DNA from: a virus
DNA length: 43,992 bases
Strand: one strand, 5' to 3'
Virus record (IMG/VR): IMGVR_UViG_3300014501_001246
Location: 1 to 43,992 of that record
The notes beneath the pieces were generated by a model, which saw nothing but the letters and a program-made list of their open reading frames with translations, made no database searches and was not told where the DNA came from. Made by a program: the position numbers and the translations under genes. Positions 1-6,752 of this stretch are shown one piece after another (position 1 is the first letter of the stretch; every line of letters starts with the position of its first letter).

Positions 1-189
1 ATGGCCCCTGTCGCCCGTTGCGGCGGCATGGCCCCCGTCGCCCGTTGCGGCGGCGTGGCCCCTGTAGCCCGTTGCGGCGGCATGGCCACTGTCGCCCGTT
101 GCGGCGGCGTGGCCACTGAAGCCCGTTGCGGCGGCGTGGCCCCTGTAGCCCGTTGCGGCGGCATGGCCACTGTCGCCCGTTGCGGCGGC
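1..189. repeat. 27-bp tandem repeat, seven copies
   Basis: Seven head-to-tail 27-bp units fill 1-189 with no spacers. All share the block GCCCGTTGCGGCGGC, and variation is confined to a few positions near the other end. On the minus strand each unit encodes nine residues of the type AAATGDRGH, where the fifth to eighth residues vary (GDRG, GDGG, GYRG, GDSG, GFSG). The array is the coding C-terminal part of the leftward gene 1-597 and is cut by the window edge, so the true copy number is unknown. Such an array is also a plausible place for an assembly to break. Confidence 0.95.
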
Positions 190-597
190 ACATTCCTTTT
201 CTTTGCCGGCGAGCATTCCCTTCGCGGCGCGGCACAGGTCAACAATCGTTGTTACCTGCGTCTTGATCCATTCCGGCAGCGAGAGCGAAGCTTCGATGGT
301 GATTTTCGCGGAGACGATCTTGCTGTCCGAATCCGCTTTCTCGGCGCCTTGCGGATTCTCGACGCTGACACGCGCGAGCGTTCCGCTTCGCTCGTAGTAA
401 TTCCAGCAATCGAATGGCACGGTGCAGGCGTGAAATCCCCACGCGCAGAGCTTGATTGTTCCCTCGTGTGTGTAGGTCTTGCCAATCTCGTATTGAAACC
501 CCTGGCAGATCCAATCCGGATGGAATGCCTTATAGGCGGTGATGATGGTTGGCTGTTCTTCCGGTTGCGTCTTCGCGCGCGATTTCCATTTGGTCAT
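1..597 (-). CDS. DUF7666-like repeat protein (3' end off window)
   Basis: Leftward gene, open from the ATG at 597 to the left edge (199 codons, no stop). The ATG follows a GAAGGGGA ribosome site. Residues about 14-120 contain the pattern YKAFHPDWICQGFQYEIGK, then a Cys-containing GFHAC segment. I recognise this as the N-terminal domain of phage/prophage proteins classed as DUF7666. The rest is the nine-residue AAATG(D/Y/F)xGH repeat. In this family the domain is commonly followed by short glycine/threonine-rich repeats with a pentapeptide-like period, probably a beta-solenoid. Function is unknown. It is the last visible gene of the leftward operon that starts at 1322. Family call from recall; reading frame seen directly. 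Confidence 0.75.
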   Translation of the reverse strand, partial: MTKWKSRAKTQPEEQPTIITAYKAFHPDWICQGFQYEIGKTYTHEGTIKLCAWGFHACTVPFDCWNYYERSGTLARVSVENPQGAEKADSDSKIVSAKITIEASLSLPEWIKTQVTTIVDLCRAAKGMLAGKEKECAAATGDSGHAAATGYRGHAAATGFSGHAAATGDSGHAAATGYRGHAAATGDGGHAAATGDRGH

Positions 598-619
598 GGT
601 CCCCTTCGACATTGGAAGT

Positions 620-943
620 TCACGCGGCCCGGAAGGCGCGGCCGTCGAGCGACGGGCACAATTCGCGGGCGAGAGCGAGACAGCGGAGGTAGCGGGTGGG
701 CGTGATCGCGCCGGCCGGAACATTCGCGCGCTTCAGATCGGCCTCGACCACGGATCCCCGATCCGTCACCGCATCGACGATGGCTTGTGCGAGGATGAGA
801 TCGATCTGTTCGTCAGAGAGGGCGTTGGCCTCGTGTACGCGGGCGGCTTTCCGGAGGAACGTCTGGGCTTCCTGGCCGGCGCGCTTCGCCGGCGGCTCGT
901 TCCAGACCTTGCTTTTCACGCGGCGGAGCTTGCGGGGCTTCAT
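620..943 (-). CDS. hypothetical protein, 107 aa
   Basis: Small basic protein beginning MKPRKLRRVKSKVW. Its ATG overlaps the TGA of the preceding small gene (ATGA at 940-943), implying translational coupling. The middle (about 40-75) looks helical and acidic (LSDEQIDLILAQAIVDAV), and the C-terminus is basic. I recognise no family. It belongs to the leftward accessory operon and is followed after 22 bp by the DUF7666-like gene. Role unknown. Confidence 0.65.
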   Translation of the reverse strand: MKPRKLRRVKSKVWNEPPAKRAGQEAQTFLRKAARVHEANALSDEQIDLILAQAIVDAVTDRGSVVEADLKRANVPAGAITPTRYLRCLALARELCPSLDGRAFRAA

Positions 944-1086
944 CGGACGATCGCCCTGATGATTCGCGAGAACAGGCGCCCGAGAGCGCGCCGCTCGATC
1001 CGCTTTCCGATCGCGCGCGGCCCTCTGGCTGCAGCGTTTGCATCACCGATGAGCCGGGCGGCGCGGTAGAGAGCGGAGCGGATCAT
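940..1086 (-). CDS. small basic protein, 48 aa
   Basis: Short leftward frame from ATG at 1086 to TGA at 940. It begins MIRSALYRAARLIGDANA and continues with an Arg-rich amphipathic stretch (GKRIERRALGRLFSRIIRAIVR). Both ends overlap neighbours by ATGA (1083-1086 and 940-943), which is the best evidence that it is translated. Small basic proteins with this opening occur in alphaproteobacterial prophages, but I know no function. The long frame on the opposite strand here is a shadow. Confidence 0.6.
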   Translation of the reverse strand: MIRSALYRAARLIGDANAAARGPRAIGKRIERRALGRLFSRIIRAIVR

Positions 1087-1322
1087 GCTGCGACCCGGTT
1101 TTCAGGCCACGCAAAGCCGATGACTTCGCCGTGATCGTCTCCGTGGCCCTCGAGAGTGTGGCGGCTCGCGTAGACGCTCTCGTTGCCGTCAGCGCCGCAG
1201 CAATCGACGTACAGGTCGGAGTACTCGTCTGCCTTGACCAGACATTCGCGGCCATCGTCGATGCAGGTGAACCCGCCATCCGCAACGATCACGTCGCCTG
1301 GCTTCAGGTCTGAAAGCTTCAT
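1083..1322 (-). CDS. hypothetical protein, 79 aa
   Basis: First gene of the leftward operon. Starts MKLSDLKPGDVIVADGGFTC, an opening typical of small SH3-like/beta-barrel 'KPGD' domains that carry bound or post-translational regulators; here only the fold type can be guessed. It is acidic, with Cys residues near 19, 27 and 41-42 and a His/Asp-rich tract (EGHGDDHGEV) near the C-terminus that could bind metal. It is preceded by a TTGACA-containing element (1371-1400) that resembles the repressor operator, so it is probably silent in the lysogen. Its stop overlaps the next start. Confidence 0.7.
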   Translation of the reverse strand: MKLSDLKPGDVIVADGGFTCIDDGRECLVKADEYSDLYVDCCGADGNESVYASRHTLEGHGDDHGEVIGFAWPENRVAA

Positions 1323-1370
1323 TCTCCCGTCCCCATCCGAAGCATCGATGGGGGAGAACTAAGCGCGTAA

Positions 1371-1400
1371 AGCGATATTGTCAAGCGTGATAAACGCTAG
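1371..1400 (-). promoter_or_regulatory. operator-like promoter of leftward operon
   Basis: Read on the minus strand this contains ATCACGCTTGACAATA (1391-1376), identical over 16 bp to 2640-2655 in the repressor/Cro region. TTGACA (1384-1379) fits a -35; a weak TAGTTC (1361-1356) lies 17 bp downstream as possible -10. AGCG and CGCT arms are placed symmetrically around the core at the same centre as the CGCTA/TAGCG arms of the other site. This suggests that the phage repressor also controls the leftward operon. The identity is seen; control is inferred. Confidence 0.6.
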
Positions 1401-1433
1401 GACTCGAACGGCCGTTTGCCCAATGTTCCGCCC

Positions 1434-1622
1434 ATGGGGATTTTGGCCGTCATCTCGGCGATTGCGATCAGCGCGGCGGCGCCCGCCCCAGCACCGATGG
1501 GGGCGACTGCAAGATGCGCGGATGGGACTTACAGCTTCAGTCAACACCGAAGCGGCACGTGCTCGCGGCATGGCGGCGTTGCGGAGTGGTTGCCGCCGCC
1601 GCCGCAATCGCCACGGCACTGA
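1434..1622 (+). CDS. DUF3761-like small exported protein
   Basis: 62 residues from ATG 1434 (a TTG at 1416 in frame would add six). N-terminal hydrophobic stretch GILAVISAIAISAAAPAPA resembles a signal peptide. The following core GATARCADGTYSFSQHRSG then TCSRHGGVAEWL is the DUF3761 signature as I know it, with two Cys and two His. DUF3761 proteins are small, often secreted or membrane-anchored; their function is not established. No clear ribosome site is visible. It lies between two phage promoters and points toward the repressor gene, a usual place for lysogenic-conversion genes. Confidence 0.65.
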   Translation: MGILAVISAIAISAAAPAPAPMGATARCADGTYSFSQHRSGTCSRHGGVAEWLPPPPQSPRH

Positions 1623-1936
1623 CCAGCCAGGCGCAGGCCGCTGACTTCGATCTGGAATTCAAGGCACATCTCCGAGGCCTCGAAGGGCTCGCCCAGTGCG
1701 AAATGGATTTTCGCGGCGGTGTGCCGCCAAAGGCTCAGATCGAGCCAATTCTTCGGGAAGCGATAAACCTCTGCATCTTGGCCAACCCATCGCAGGATAT
1801 TCAGGTCATCGCCTCGGTTGATGACACGGTTATTGATTCAGACCTGTTCGATGGCTACCTGATCTACCATCACAAAACGAAGGTGGTGGAGCACAAGGAG
1901 GCCATATGGGAAGGCGCGAAATTGAACTCGAAATAA
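1559..1936 (+). CDS. putative exported protein, 125 aa
   Basis: Frame overlaps the DUF3761 gene by about 64 bp. Starting at GTG 1559 gives a classic signal peptide: basic WRR, a run of Ala/Val/Ile, then SQAQA before ADFDLEF. An in-frame ATG at 1514 would add 15 residues and spoil this. The mature part (about 100 residues) has Cys in CEMDFRG and LCILAN and ends with a Lys-rich tail. I recognise no family. It is convergent with the repressor gene (16 bp apart) and is likely a lysogeny-expressed or accessory gene. Start uncertain. Confidence 0.55.
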   Translation: MLAAWRRCGVVAAAAAIATALTSQAQAADFDLEFKAHLRGLEGLAQCEMDFRGGVPPKAQIEPILREAINLCILANPSQDIQVIASVDDTVIDSDLFDGYLIYHHKTKVVEHKEAIWEGAKLNSK

Positions 1937-1952
1937 GATTGGGGTCTCTGCG

Positions 1953-2597
1953 CTACCGTCGCTGCCAGGACCCGATCACGCGGCCCTGAATATACGCCTC
2001 GCCGAGAAGCCGCTCGTAGGCCTTGTAGCGCGGGTTGTCTGAGCTGATCATCACGCGAGCGGGATCTGAGTGTGCCACGAATTCCACGCGCTTCAGCACC
2101 AGGCCCAAGCCGTCCCAGACCACAAAGATGCCCGGCGGCGATGGGACGATATCGGCCACATTGACGAACACCTTCTCGCCAGGCCCCAGCGTTCCCAGCA
2201 TCGAATCGCCGATCACCTCCAGCACGCGCACCCGATCGGGGTCTGCCCCGAAGGCGGCCCGGAATTCGGACCGCGGAAACATGTAGCGATGCCGCACGGC
2301 TGCCGAATCAGTTTCGAGCGCCTCTTGGAGACCCCCGGGGCCAGACGTCGCACGCACGTCAATCTCGGAAATCGCGACCATGTCGGTCGGGGTATCGCCG
2401 CCCACCGCGAAGGCCAGCCATTCCGGGGTTTTGTTCACAACTTTCGCGATACGACGGATGGTGGCGAGATCGGGCTCGTTCTTACCGCGCTCCCAAGTCG
2501 CCACCGTGCTTTGCGCGGCACCCACGGCCTCGCCAAGTTCTGTCTGCGAGAGGTTCAGAGCGCTTCGCGCTTCAGACAGACGGGCATGAAAAGTCAT
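1953..2597 (-). CDS. phage repressor: XRE HTH plus S24 peptidase-like domain
   Basis: Likely prophage repressor of the LexA/CI/C2 type. From ATG 2597 it has an XRE helix-turn-helix (LSQTELGEAVGAAQSTVATW), a linker, then an S24 domain with the Ser in GDSML and the Lys in LVLKRV, the expected catalytic dyad. The usual Ala-Gly or Cys-Gly scissile pair is not obvious in the linker (ATSGPGG), so SOS-type self-cleavage is uncertain. A GTG at 2624 would add nine residues; neither start has a good ribosome site. Divergent from the Cro-like gene across an 84-bp region with dyad symmetry. Expected to repress early rightward transcription and probably the leftward operon. Confidence 0.88.
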   Translation of the reverse strand: MTFHARLSEARSALNLSQTELGEAVGAAQSTVATWERGKNEPDLATIRRIAKVVNKTPEWLAFAVGGDTPTDMVAISEIDVRATSGPGGLQEALETDSAAVRHRYMFPRSEFRAAFGADPDRVRVLEVIGDSMLGTLGPGEKVFVNVADIVPSPPGIFVVWDGLGLVLKRVEFVAHSDPARVMISSDNPRYKAYERLLGEAYIQGRVIGSWQRR

Positions 2598-2631
2598 CCC
2601 GAAGGCTATCGGTACGGCGCTCACGAGGCGT

Positions 2632-2677
2632 AATCGCTAATCACGCTTGACAATAGCGCGCATCGTGATATTCGATT
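2632..2677. promoter_or_regulatory. lysogeny-switch operator/promoter
   Basis: Between repressor and Cro-like gene. AATCGctaATCACG (2632-2645) and CGTGATattCGATT (2664-2677) form an interrupted inverted repeat with 11 matching pairs of 14. Nested inside, CGCTA (2635-2639) and TAGCG (2654-2658) form a second dyad. TTGACA at 2647-2652 with a weak TATTCG at 2669-2674 would start transcription almost at the Cro ATG (2682), giving a nearly leaderless message. The core 2640-2655 recurs at 1376-1391. Operator function is inferred. Confidence 0.7.
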
Positions 2678-2681
2678 GCGC

Positions 2682-2918
2682 ATGGCAACCTCGCAAGCCG
2701 CGCGGATCATCGAAAAATTCGTCACGCAGGAGCGTCTTGCGCAGGCGCTGGGCTGTCGCCAGAGCGTCATCGCCGGATGGAAGCGCCGGGGATTCATTCC
2801 AGCGCCCCAGCAGCCGCGCGTGCTCGACGCAGCCAGAAAACTCGGCGTCGACGTCTGTCCAGACGATTTCTTCGACGCGCAGCCCGCCAACGGCTCTGCA
2901 AGGGATGCGGCGGCATGA
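2682..2918 (+). CDS. Cro-like HTH protein, 78 aa
   Basis: Small DNA-binding protein divergent from the repressor. The helix-turn-helix is TQERLAQALGCRQSVIAGWK followed by RRGFIPAPQQPRVLDAARKLGV, which is the YdaS/Cro-like pattern in which the loop PAPQQPRVL precedes the last helix. I chose ATG 2682 (MATSQAARI) over the in-frame ATG 2676 because it lies just after the promoter -10; no ribosome site is present, so translation may be leaderless. Expected role: turning off the repressor promoter at the start of lytic growth. Confidence 0.8.
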   Translation: MATSQAARIIEKFVTQERLAQALGCRQSVIAGWKRRGFIPAPQQPRVLDAARKLGVDVCPDDFFDAQPANGSARDAAA

Positions 2919-3014
2919 GAGATGTTATTGCGGCCGGCCTGGACGGCGGTAGTATTGATGGATGCCTTGGTATTTCGACGCTTTGGGCGGACTTCGCTGA
3001 TTTCCAGACCTCGC

Positions 3015-3239
3015 CTAGCGCTCGAACCTTGCGGCAAGACCTTCGATCGCATCTTGCGCGTCTGCAAGCAGATCGGGAGGCATCATCTCCATCGCAGCGA
3101 AGAGCATGCTCTTCGCCTCCGCGTGCGTCAGCAAGCCCTTCGCCCGCAGATGCCGCATCAATTCGGCCTGCACGCACAGCGTGGCCATCAGCCTGGCTGA
3201 AAGTGCTCGCCACGCGATTGCTATCTCTTCTTCGCGCAT
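3015..3239 (-). CDS. hypothetical protein, 74 aa, leftward
   Basis: Lies against the direction of the early operon. A strong ribosome site, AGAAGGAGAG, precedes the ATG at 3239, which supports it as a real gene. The protein is helical and Leu/Ala-rich (MREEEIAIAWRALSARLMA), with a Met-rich centre (MLFAAMEMMPPDLL). No family recognised. Position just after the Cro-like gene on the opposite strand would suit a regulator or an antisense-type control of early transcription, but nothing in the sequence shows that. Confidence 0.65.
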   Translation of the reverse strand: MREEEIAIAWRALSARLMATLCVQAELMRHLRAKGLLTHAEAKSMLFAAMEMMPPDLLADAQDAIEGLAARFER

Positions 3240-3330
3240 CGAACTCTCCTTCTGTTGGTGTGGAAATCGCAGAAGACGTTGGATTGGAGGCGGCGGTCAA
3301 CGTCGCCTCCGATTCGCGGGATGGCGCGCG

Positions 3331-3465
3331 ATGAACTGGCCGCTCGTCCTCGAAATCGCCGCCGGAATGCTCGCTTGCGTGCTGTTACTTACGATCGCGC
3401 TGTGCATGGCGGCCGGGCGGGATGCGTCGAACGATGCGCAAATGCGCCGGGAGGCCAGCGAGTGA
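3331..3465 (+). CDS. small membrane protein, 44 aa
   Basis: MNWPLVLEIAAGMLACVLLL opens a single predicted membrane helix (about residues 4-27), followed by a short charged tail ending REASE. The frame extends upstream without a stop but that part lies over the leftward gene, so ATG 3331 is the sensible start. No good ribosome site. Ends 15 bp before the tRNA. Function unknown. Confidence 0.45.
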   Translation: MNWPLVLEIAAGMLACVLLLTIALCMAAGRDASNDAQMRREASE

Positions 3466-3480
3466 GCCTCCATCAAACAT

Positions 3481-3555
3481 TGCAGGGTAGAGCAACGGTA
3501 GCTCGTCAGGCCCATAACCTGAAGGCAGTCGGTTCGACTCCGACCCCTGCTACCA
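3481..3555 (+). tRNA. tRNA-Met (CAT)
   Basis: 75-nt cloverleaf with encoded CCA. D-stem GAGC/GCTC with loop AACGGTA; anticodon stem TCAGG/CCTGA with loop CCCATAA, anticodon CAT; T-stem GTCGG/CCGAC with loop TTCGACT; acceptor TGCAGGG against CCCTGCT; discriminator A. Oddities: position 33 is C instead of the near-universal T; base 1 (T) faces T72 and cannot pair; the D-stem has A11:T24. Unpaired 1:72 and A11:T24 are bacterial initiator features, but the anticodon stem lacks the initiator run of three G-C pairs. It could serve as an elongator, initiator or lysidine-modified Ile tRNA. Confidence 0.88.
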
Positions 3556-3650
3556 GGCCAGCCACTGCCGTTCCGCAGCTCTCCCTGGAAAATCTCTTCC
3601 AGCCGATCCGGGCCGCTCTTGACGCAGCCTATGAGAGAGGGCTCGCGCAG

Positions 3651-3959
3651 GTGGAAGCGAATCTCACCAAAGCGAAGCCGGCGCCCGCCGCGCGGAAAGC
3701 TGGCCTCACCCTCCAACAGAACCGCTGCCTCGAAGCGATCAAAATGCGCATCGCCGACACGGGTCGGCCACCCTCCGTCGCGGAACTGATGTTCGCGCTT
3801 GGCCTCGCGAGCAAATCTGGCGTCTTCCGGCTGCTCAATGCCCTCGAAGAACGCGGCCATATCGTGCGCCTCCGGAATCGGGCGCGATCCATCATCATCG
3901 TCGAGCCGATGACGCGCTGTCCGCACTGCCAGGGCGTGCTTTCCGAAGGCGCGCAATGA
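3651..3959 (+). CDS. LexA-like winged-helix DNA-binding protein
   Basis: 102 residues from GTG 3651, chosen because GAGAGAGG lies upstream and because frames farther upstream cross the tRNA. Residues about 19-85 match the LexA N-terminal winged helix: LTLQQNRCLEAIKMRIADTG, then RPPSVAELMFALGLASKSGV and a wing ending in RSIIIVE. There is no S24 domain. The C-terminus carries a CPHC pair (TRCPHCQGVL), half a zinc knuckle. Likely a transcription regulator of the early region. Its TGA overlaps the next ATG. Confidence 0.75.
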   Translation: MEANLTKAKPAPAARKAGLTLQQNRCLEAIKMRIADTGRPPSVAELMFALGLASKSGVFRLLNALEERGHIVRLRNRARSIIIVEPMTRCPHCQGVLSEGAQ

Positions 3960-4519
3960 TGGCGATCCCAAACCCGCGCGACCAACATTCGATAGGCGGC
4001 GAGGGCATGTCTCGCGTTTCGGTCACGCCCAATTTTCGCGCGACTCCGGACAGAAACTTTCGCGGGGATAAGCGCAACATCTTTCGCGGCCCGAACACGC
4101 GGCCCCTGGCGTTCGAACTCACCACCCATGAGTGGAACAACATTTCCGCGGAAGCCATCAATTCGCACATGCATTCCGAAGGGCTGTCGCTCAAGGAACT
4201 GGCGGAAAAGATCGGCTGCTCCGACCGTACGGTCGAGAACTACACCCAGGCGAAGACAGCGCCGGCGGGGCTGCATTTCCTGCGCTGCATCGCGGCCATT
4301 CCGGAATTCGAGGCAGAGGTCCGCCGGGTGGCGGGGCTGCTCGAGGATTCCGATCCCGTCGCCATGCATGCCGCGCTCGATCTGGTGCGCGCCGCGCAGA
4401 AATTCATGGACGTGCGGGCGCCCCGCGAAATGCCGTCGCTGCAGGTGATCGACGGCGGGGCGGAAGAGGCTGCAACCGGCGATCTGTTTGAGGGGGAAAG
4501 TGATGAACCGGACACTTAG
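3956..4519 (+). CDS. HTH-domain phage regulator, 187 aa
   Basis: Starts at the ATGATG overlapping the stop of the LexA-like gene. Residues 1-60 are basic and disordered-looking. About 70-115 carries a helix-turn-helix (SLKELAEKIGCSDRTVENYT) followed by APAGLHFLRCIAAIPEF, then a helical segment and an acidic tail (EGESDEPDT). The HTH resembles XRE/sigma-region-4-like domains in proteobacterial prophage regulators. It probably acts on early or replication genes; target unknown. An ATG at 4007 is an alternative start. Confidence 0.7.
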   Translation: MMAIPNPRDQHSIGGEGMSRVSVTPNFRATPDRNFRGDKRNIFRGPNTRPLAFELTTHEWNNISAEAINSHMHSEGLSLKELAEKIGCSDRTVENYTQAKTAPAGLHFLRCIAAIPEFEAEVRRVAGLLEDSDPVAMHAALDLVRAAQKFMDVRAPREMPSLQVIDGGAEEAATGDLFEGESDEPDT

Positions 4520-4874
4520 ACACGGGATTGCCCTTCTCGGGAAAAGCAATTCGCCAATCACGCTGCGCGAGTGGAAGCGCAGTTTCGCGCCCCACATTCA
4601 TAGTTGGTCGCAAGTGTATTCGCCCGTCTTGCTTGAGGCGCTGCACATTGCCGAGAAGACGATTGCGAAGCGCGCGACAACGTACCGGCCACCCTCGCGT
4701 CCCGAAATTTTGCGGAGATTCACGCGCGGGCGGCGCACCTTCACGCTGCACCCAACCAAAGGCTGCCGCGGCTCGACGGATTTTTCGCAGCCGGTCGGAG
4801 GCCGCCGCAAGAACAAAGGTTCCGCGCCGCTCTCAATGGCGGCTGTCGAAAAGCTTGTCGCGGCGATGGCATGA
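4503..4874 (+). CDS. hypothetical basic protein, 123 aa
   Basis: Begins inside the end of the regulator gene; ATG 4503 is preceded by GGGGGAAAG. Protein starts MNRTLRHGIALLGKSN and is rich in Lys/Arg (REWKRSFAPHIHSW; GGRRKNKGSAP), consistent with nucleic-acid contact. No family recognised. Its stop overlaps the next ATG (ATGA at 4871-4874), so it is part of the coupled early operon. Confidence 0.6.
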   Translation: MNRTLRHGIALLGKSNSPITLREWKRSFAPHIHSWSQVYSPVLLEALHIAEKTIAKRATTYRPPSRPEILRRFTRGRRTFTLHPTKGCRGSTDFSQPVGGRRKNKGSAPLSMAAVEKLVAAMA

Positions 4875-5095
4875 ACTGGCGCGCCCGCCTCCGCATGAAC
4901 AAATCGCGCCGCGCGAAATATGAAGCGCTGCACGATGCGGTTGCTGGCGAGGTCGAGAACGACCGGCTGGAAGCGCAGGTGCGCGAGATTCCCGACGCCT
5001 ATTACGACATCCCGCGGCCGGATGCGTTCGTCTCCAAGGCGGATCGCCGCGCCGAACGGCATCGCACCTACGCTCAGACGGGAGCGGTGGATTGA
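4871..5095 (+). CDS. hypothetical protein, 74 aa
   Basis: Opens MNWRARLRMNKSRRAKYEAL, strongly basic and helical, then an acidic middle (AGEVENDRLEAQVREIPDAY). Overlaps the gene before by ATGA and the gene after by TTGA. No recognised family. Confidence 0.6.
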   Translation: MNWRARLRMNKSRRAKYEALHDAVAGEVENDRLEAQVREIPDAYYDIPRPDAFVSKADRRAERHRTYAQTGAVD

Positions 5096-5319
5096 GCGCG
5101 CACCCCACCCCGCGCGAAGAACGCACGCTGCTGCGCGAGGTCTCCGGCGCCTATGTCCACGCTCGCGAACGCTATGAACGCCACCAGGCGCAGGGCAATG
5201 CCGAGCTGGCAGACGCCGCCTTTTCCAAGATGCAGGAGATCGAAGCCTCGGTCTCCATCCGCGAGCTGAATTCGAGCTGGAGGAATGAGCCTCCGCTCAA
5301 GACGAGGGGATCCTCATGA
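5092..5319 (+). CDS. hypothetical coiled protein, 75 aa
   Basis: TTG start at 5092 overlapping the previous TGA (TTGA). The protein begins MSAHPTPREERTLLREVSGA and is largely helical and charged (VHARERYERHQAQGNAEL), likely a short coiled coil. Role unknown; coupling on both sides supports translation. Confidence 0.55.
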   Translation: MSAHPTPREERTLLREVSGAYVHARERYERHQAQGNAELADAAFSKMQEIEASVSIRELNSSWRNEPPLKTRGSS

Positions 5320-5330
5320 AGGAGACGACG

Positions 5331-5693
5331 ATGGCAGAAGAGAGACAGGACGCGCCGGCGCCCGGAGCGGCGCGCAGCTTCTCGTGGTTTTTGCAGCAGA
5401 TTGGCGACGGGTCGCTGCATCACGATCTGACGAATGAACTGCGCGAGATGGCGACAGCGATGAACCAATACGTTCAGGATTTTCGCGGAGCACCCAAAGG
5501 CAAGATCGTCCTGACGCTCGATTTCAAGCTGGACAAGCAGGCTTTCGAGGTCAGCGGCAGCTTCAAGATCACCAAGCCGAAGGCGCCCGCCGCCGGCGCC
5601 GTCATGTGGACCGACAAGGCGAACAACTTCACCCAGCAGCATCCGAGCCAGATGCAGCTTTTCCCGGCAGGTGTGCGCTCGCTCGACAGCTGA
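5331..5693 (+). CDS. conserved phage hypothetical protein, 120 aa
   Basis: ATG 5331 follows AAGGAG at ideal distance; an in-frame ATG at 5316 overlaps the previous stop but has a weaker site. Pattern: FSWFLQQIGDGSLHHDLTNE, a helical segment, then KIVLTLDFKLDKQAFEVSGS and a Pro/Lys-rich strand region ending near DKANNFTQQHPSQMQLF. I recall proteins with this layout next to DUF2303 genes in many proteobacterial phages; no function is assigned. It immediately precedes DUF2303 here too. Confidence 0.65.
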   Translation: MAEERQDAPAPGAARSFSWFLQQIGDGSLHHDLTNELREMATAMNQYVQDFRGAPKGKIVLTLDFKLDKQAFEVSGSFKITKPKAPAAGAVMWTDKANNFTQQHPSQMQLFPAGVRSLDS

Positions 5694-5754
5694 GCCCGCG
5701 CGAATCGCCGGTCAACCATGAACGCCGCGGCGGCGCGGCACATTGAGGAAGCAA

Positions 5755-6705
5755 ATGGATACGCATCAACTCGAAACCTTCTCCGAACTGGCAAAGAAGG
5801 CCGTCGGGACGGAAGTCAAGAATATCGACCTGAATATCGGCGAGGGCCGCACGGCGCCGCTGATCATCATCGACGATGGCCGCAAAGCGATCGTTGCGGC
5901 CGATATCATCTCCAGTTTTGAAAAGGTTCAGCCTGCACCCTACCGCCGCCGCGGCATCTTCAAGGCCGCTGATGTGAAAAGCCTGCTCGCCTGGATGGAC
6001 GCGAACACGGCCGAGACCGCGCCGGTGTTTGGCGAAGGTGCGGAGCAGCTCGGCACAAACTGGAAGACGCCGAAGCTGGCGCTGATCGGCATCGGCAACT
6101 ACGCGGCCAAAGACAAAGCCGAGTGGCACGATTTTGGCGCCCGTTATGACTTCCCGGTTGCAGAAGCCTTCAAGGTGTGGGCTGCGAAACACGGCGAATG
6201 GTTCGAGCAGAGCGAGTTCGCCGAGTTCATCGAAAGCCGCCTCTACGATCTGGCAAGCCCTGCCTCCGGCGAGACTTCGAGCGAAGCCGTCACGCGGTTT
6301 CTAGAACTGATTGGCAGCGACCGGAAAGACACGAAGGTCGCAACACCGGCCAAGCTGTTCGAGCTTTCGCGCGGGCTGAAGCTCACCGCCACGTCGAAGA
6401 TGGAACAGAAGGTTAATCTGCAGTCCGGCGAGGCAACGCTCGTCTATGCGGAGGAACACAGCGGTGCGGGCGGCAACCCGATCAAGGTGCCGAACATGTT
6501 CTACGTCCGCATTCCGGTGTTCTTCGGCCAGGTGCCCACGCTGATCGGCGCGCTGCTGCGCTACCGCGCGCATGGCGGCACGATCAAATGGAGTTACGAA
6601 CTCTTCGCTCCCGATCTCGTGGTGAAGGAAGAGTTTGAGGCGGCGTGCACGGCGGTGAAGACAGCCGGCCGCACGCTCTGGCTCGGTTCGCCGGACAAGC
6701 CGTAG
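5755..6705 (+). CDS. DUF2303 family protein (YfdQ-like)
   Basis: 316 residues from ATG 5755, which has GAGGAAG just upstream. Features of DUF2303/YfdQ: APLIIIDDGRKAIVAADI near the start, WMDANTAETAPVFGEG about 90-105, a central KVWAAKHGEWFEQSEFAEF, and a C-terminal beta-rich RIPVFFGQVPTLIGALLRYR. The family is widespread in temperate phages, usually in the early or recombination region; biochemical role not known. Full length for the family. Confidence 0.85.
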   Translation: MDTHQLETFSELAKKAVGTEVKNIDLNIGEGRTAPLIIIDDGRKAIVAADIISSFEKVQPAPYRRRGIFKAADVKSLLAWMDANTAETAPVFGEGAEQLGTNWKTPKLALIGIGNYAAKDKAEWHDFGARYDFPVAEAFKVWAAKHGEWFEQSEFAEFIESRLYDLASPASGETSSEAVTRFLELIGSDRKDTKVATPAKLFELSRGLKLTATSKMEQKVNLQSGEATLVYAEEHSGAGGNPIKVPNMFYVRIPVFFGQVPTLIGALLRYRAHGGTIKWSYELFAPDLVVKEEFEAACTAVKTAGRTLWLGSPDKP

Positions 6706-6752
6706 AGCAAACGCATGGCCGCTGCCGCCGTAGGGCGACAGCGGATGGGGCA

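Noticed and set aside
1-189. CRISPR-like array
   Set aside because: Repeats abut with no spacers and keep a 9-codon frame, so it is a coding tandem repeat.
1-705. Long rightward frame MAPVARCGG... over the left repeats
   Set aside because: It is the antisense of the DUF7666-like gene; that strand has the ribosome site, a family match and coupling to upstream genes.
2777-3334. Rightward frame after the Cro-like gene, possible start MRDVIAAGLDG at 2915
   Set aside because: Most of it is Ser/Arg/Pro-rich and lies opposite the leftward gene 3015-3239, which has a strong ribosome site. A short coupled gene at 2915 cannot be fully excluded.
3481-3555. tRNA as an attachment site for integration
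   Set aside because: The tRNA is complete and lies inside the phage early region with no integrase nearby and no repeated half-tRNA elsewhere in the window.
3629-4597. Leftward 322-codon frame
   Set aside because: Shadow of the LexA-like and HTH regulator genes; no protein-like composition and no ribosome site.
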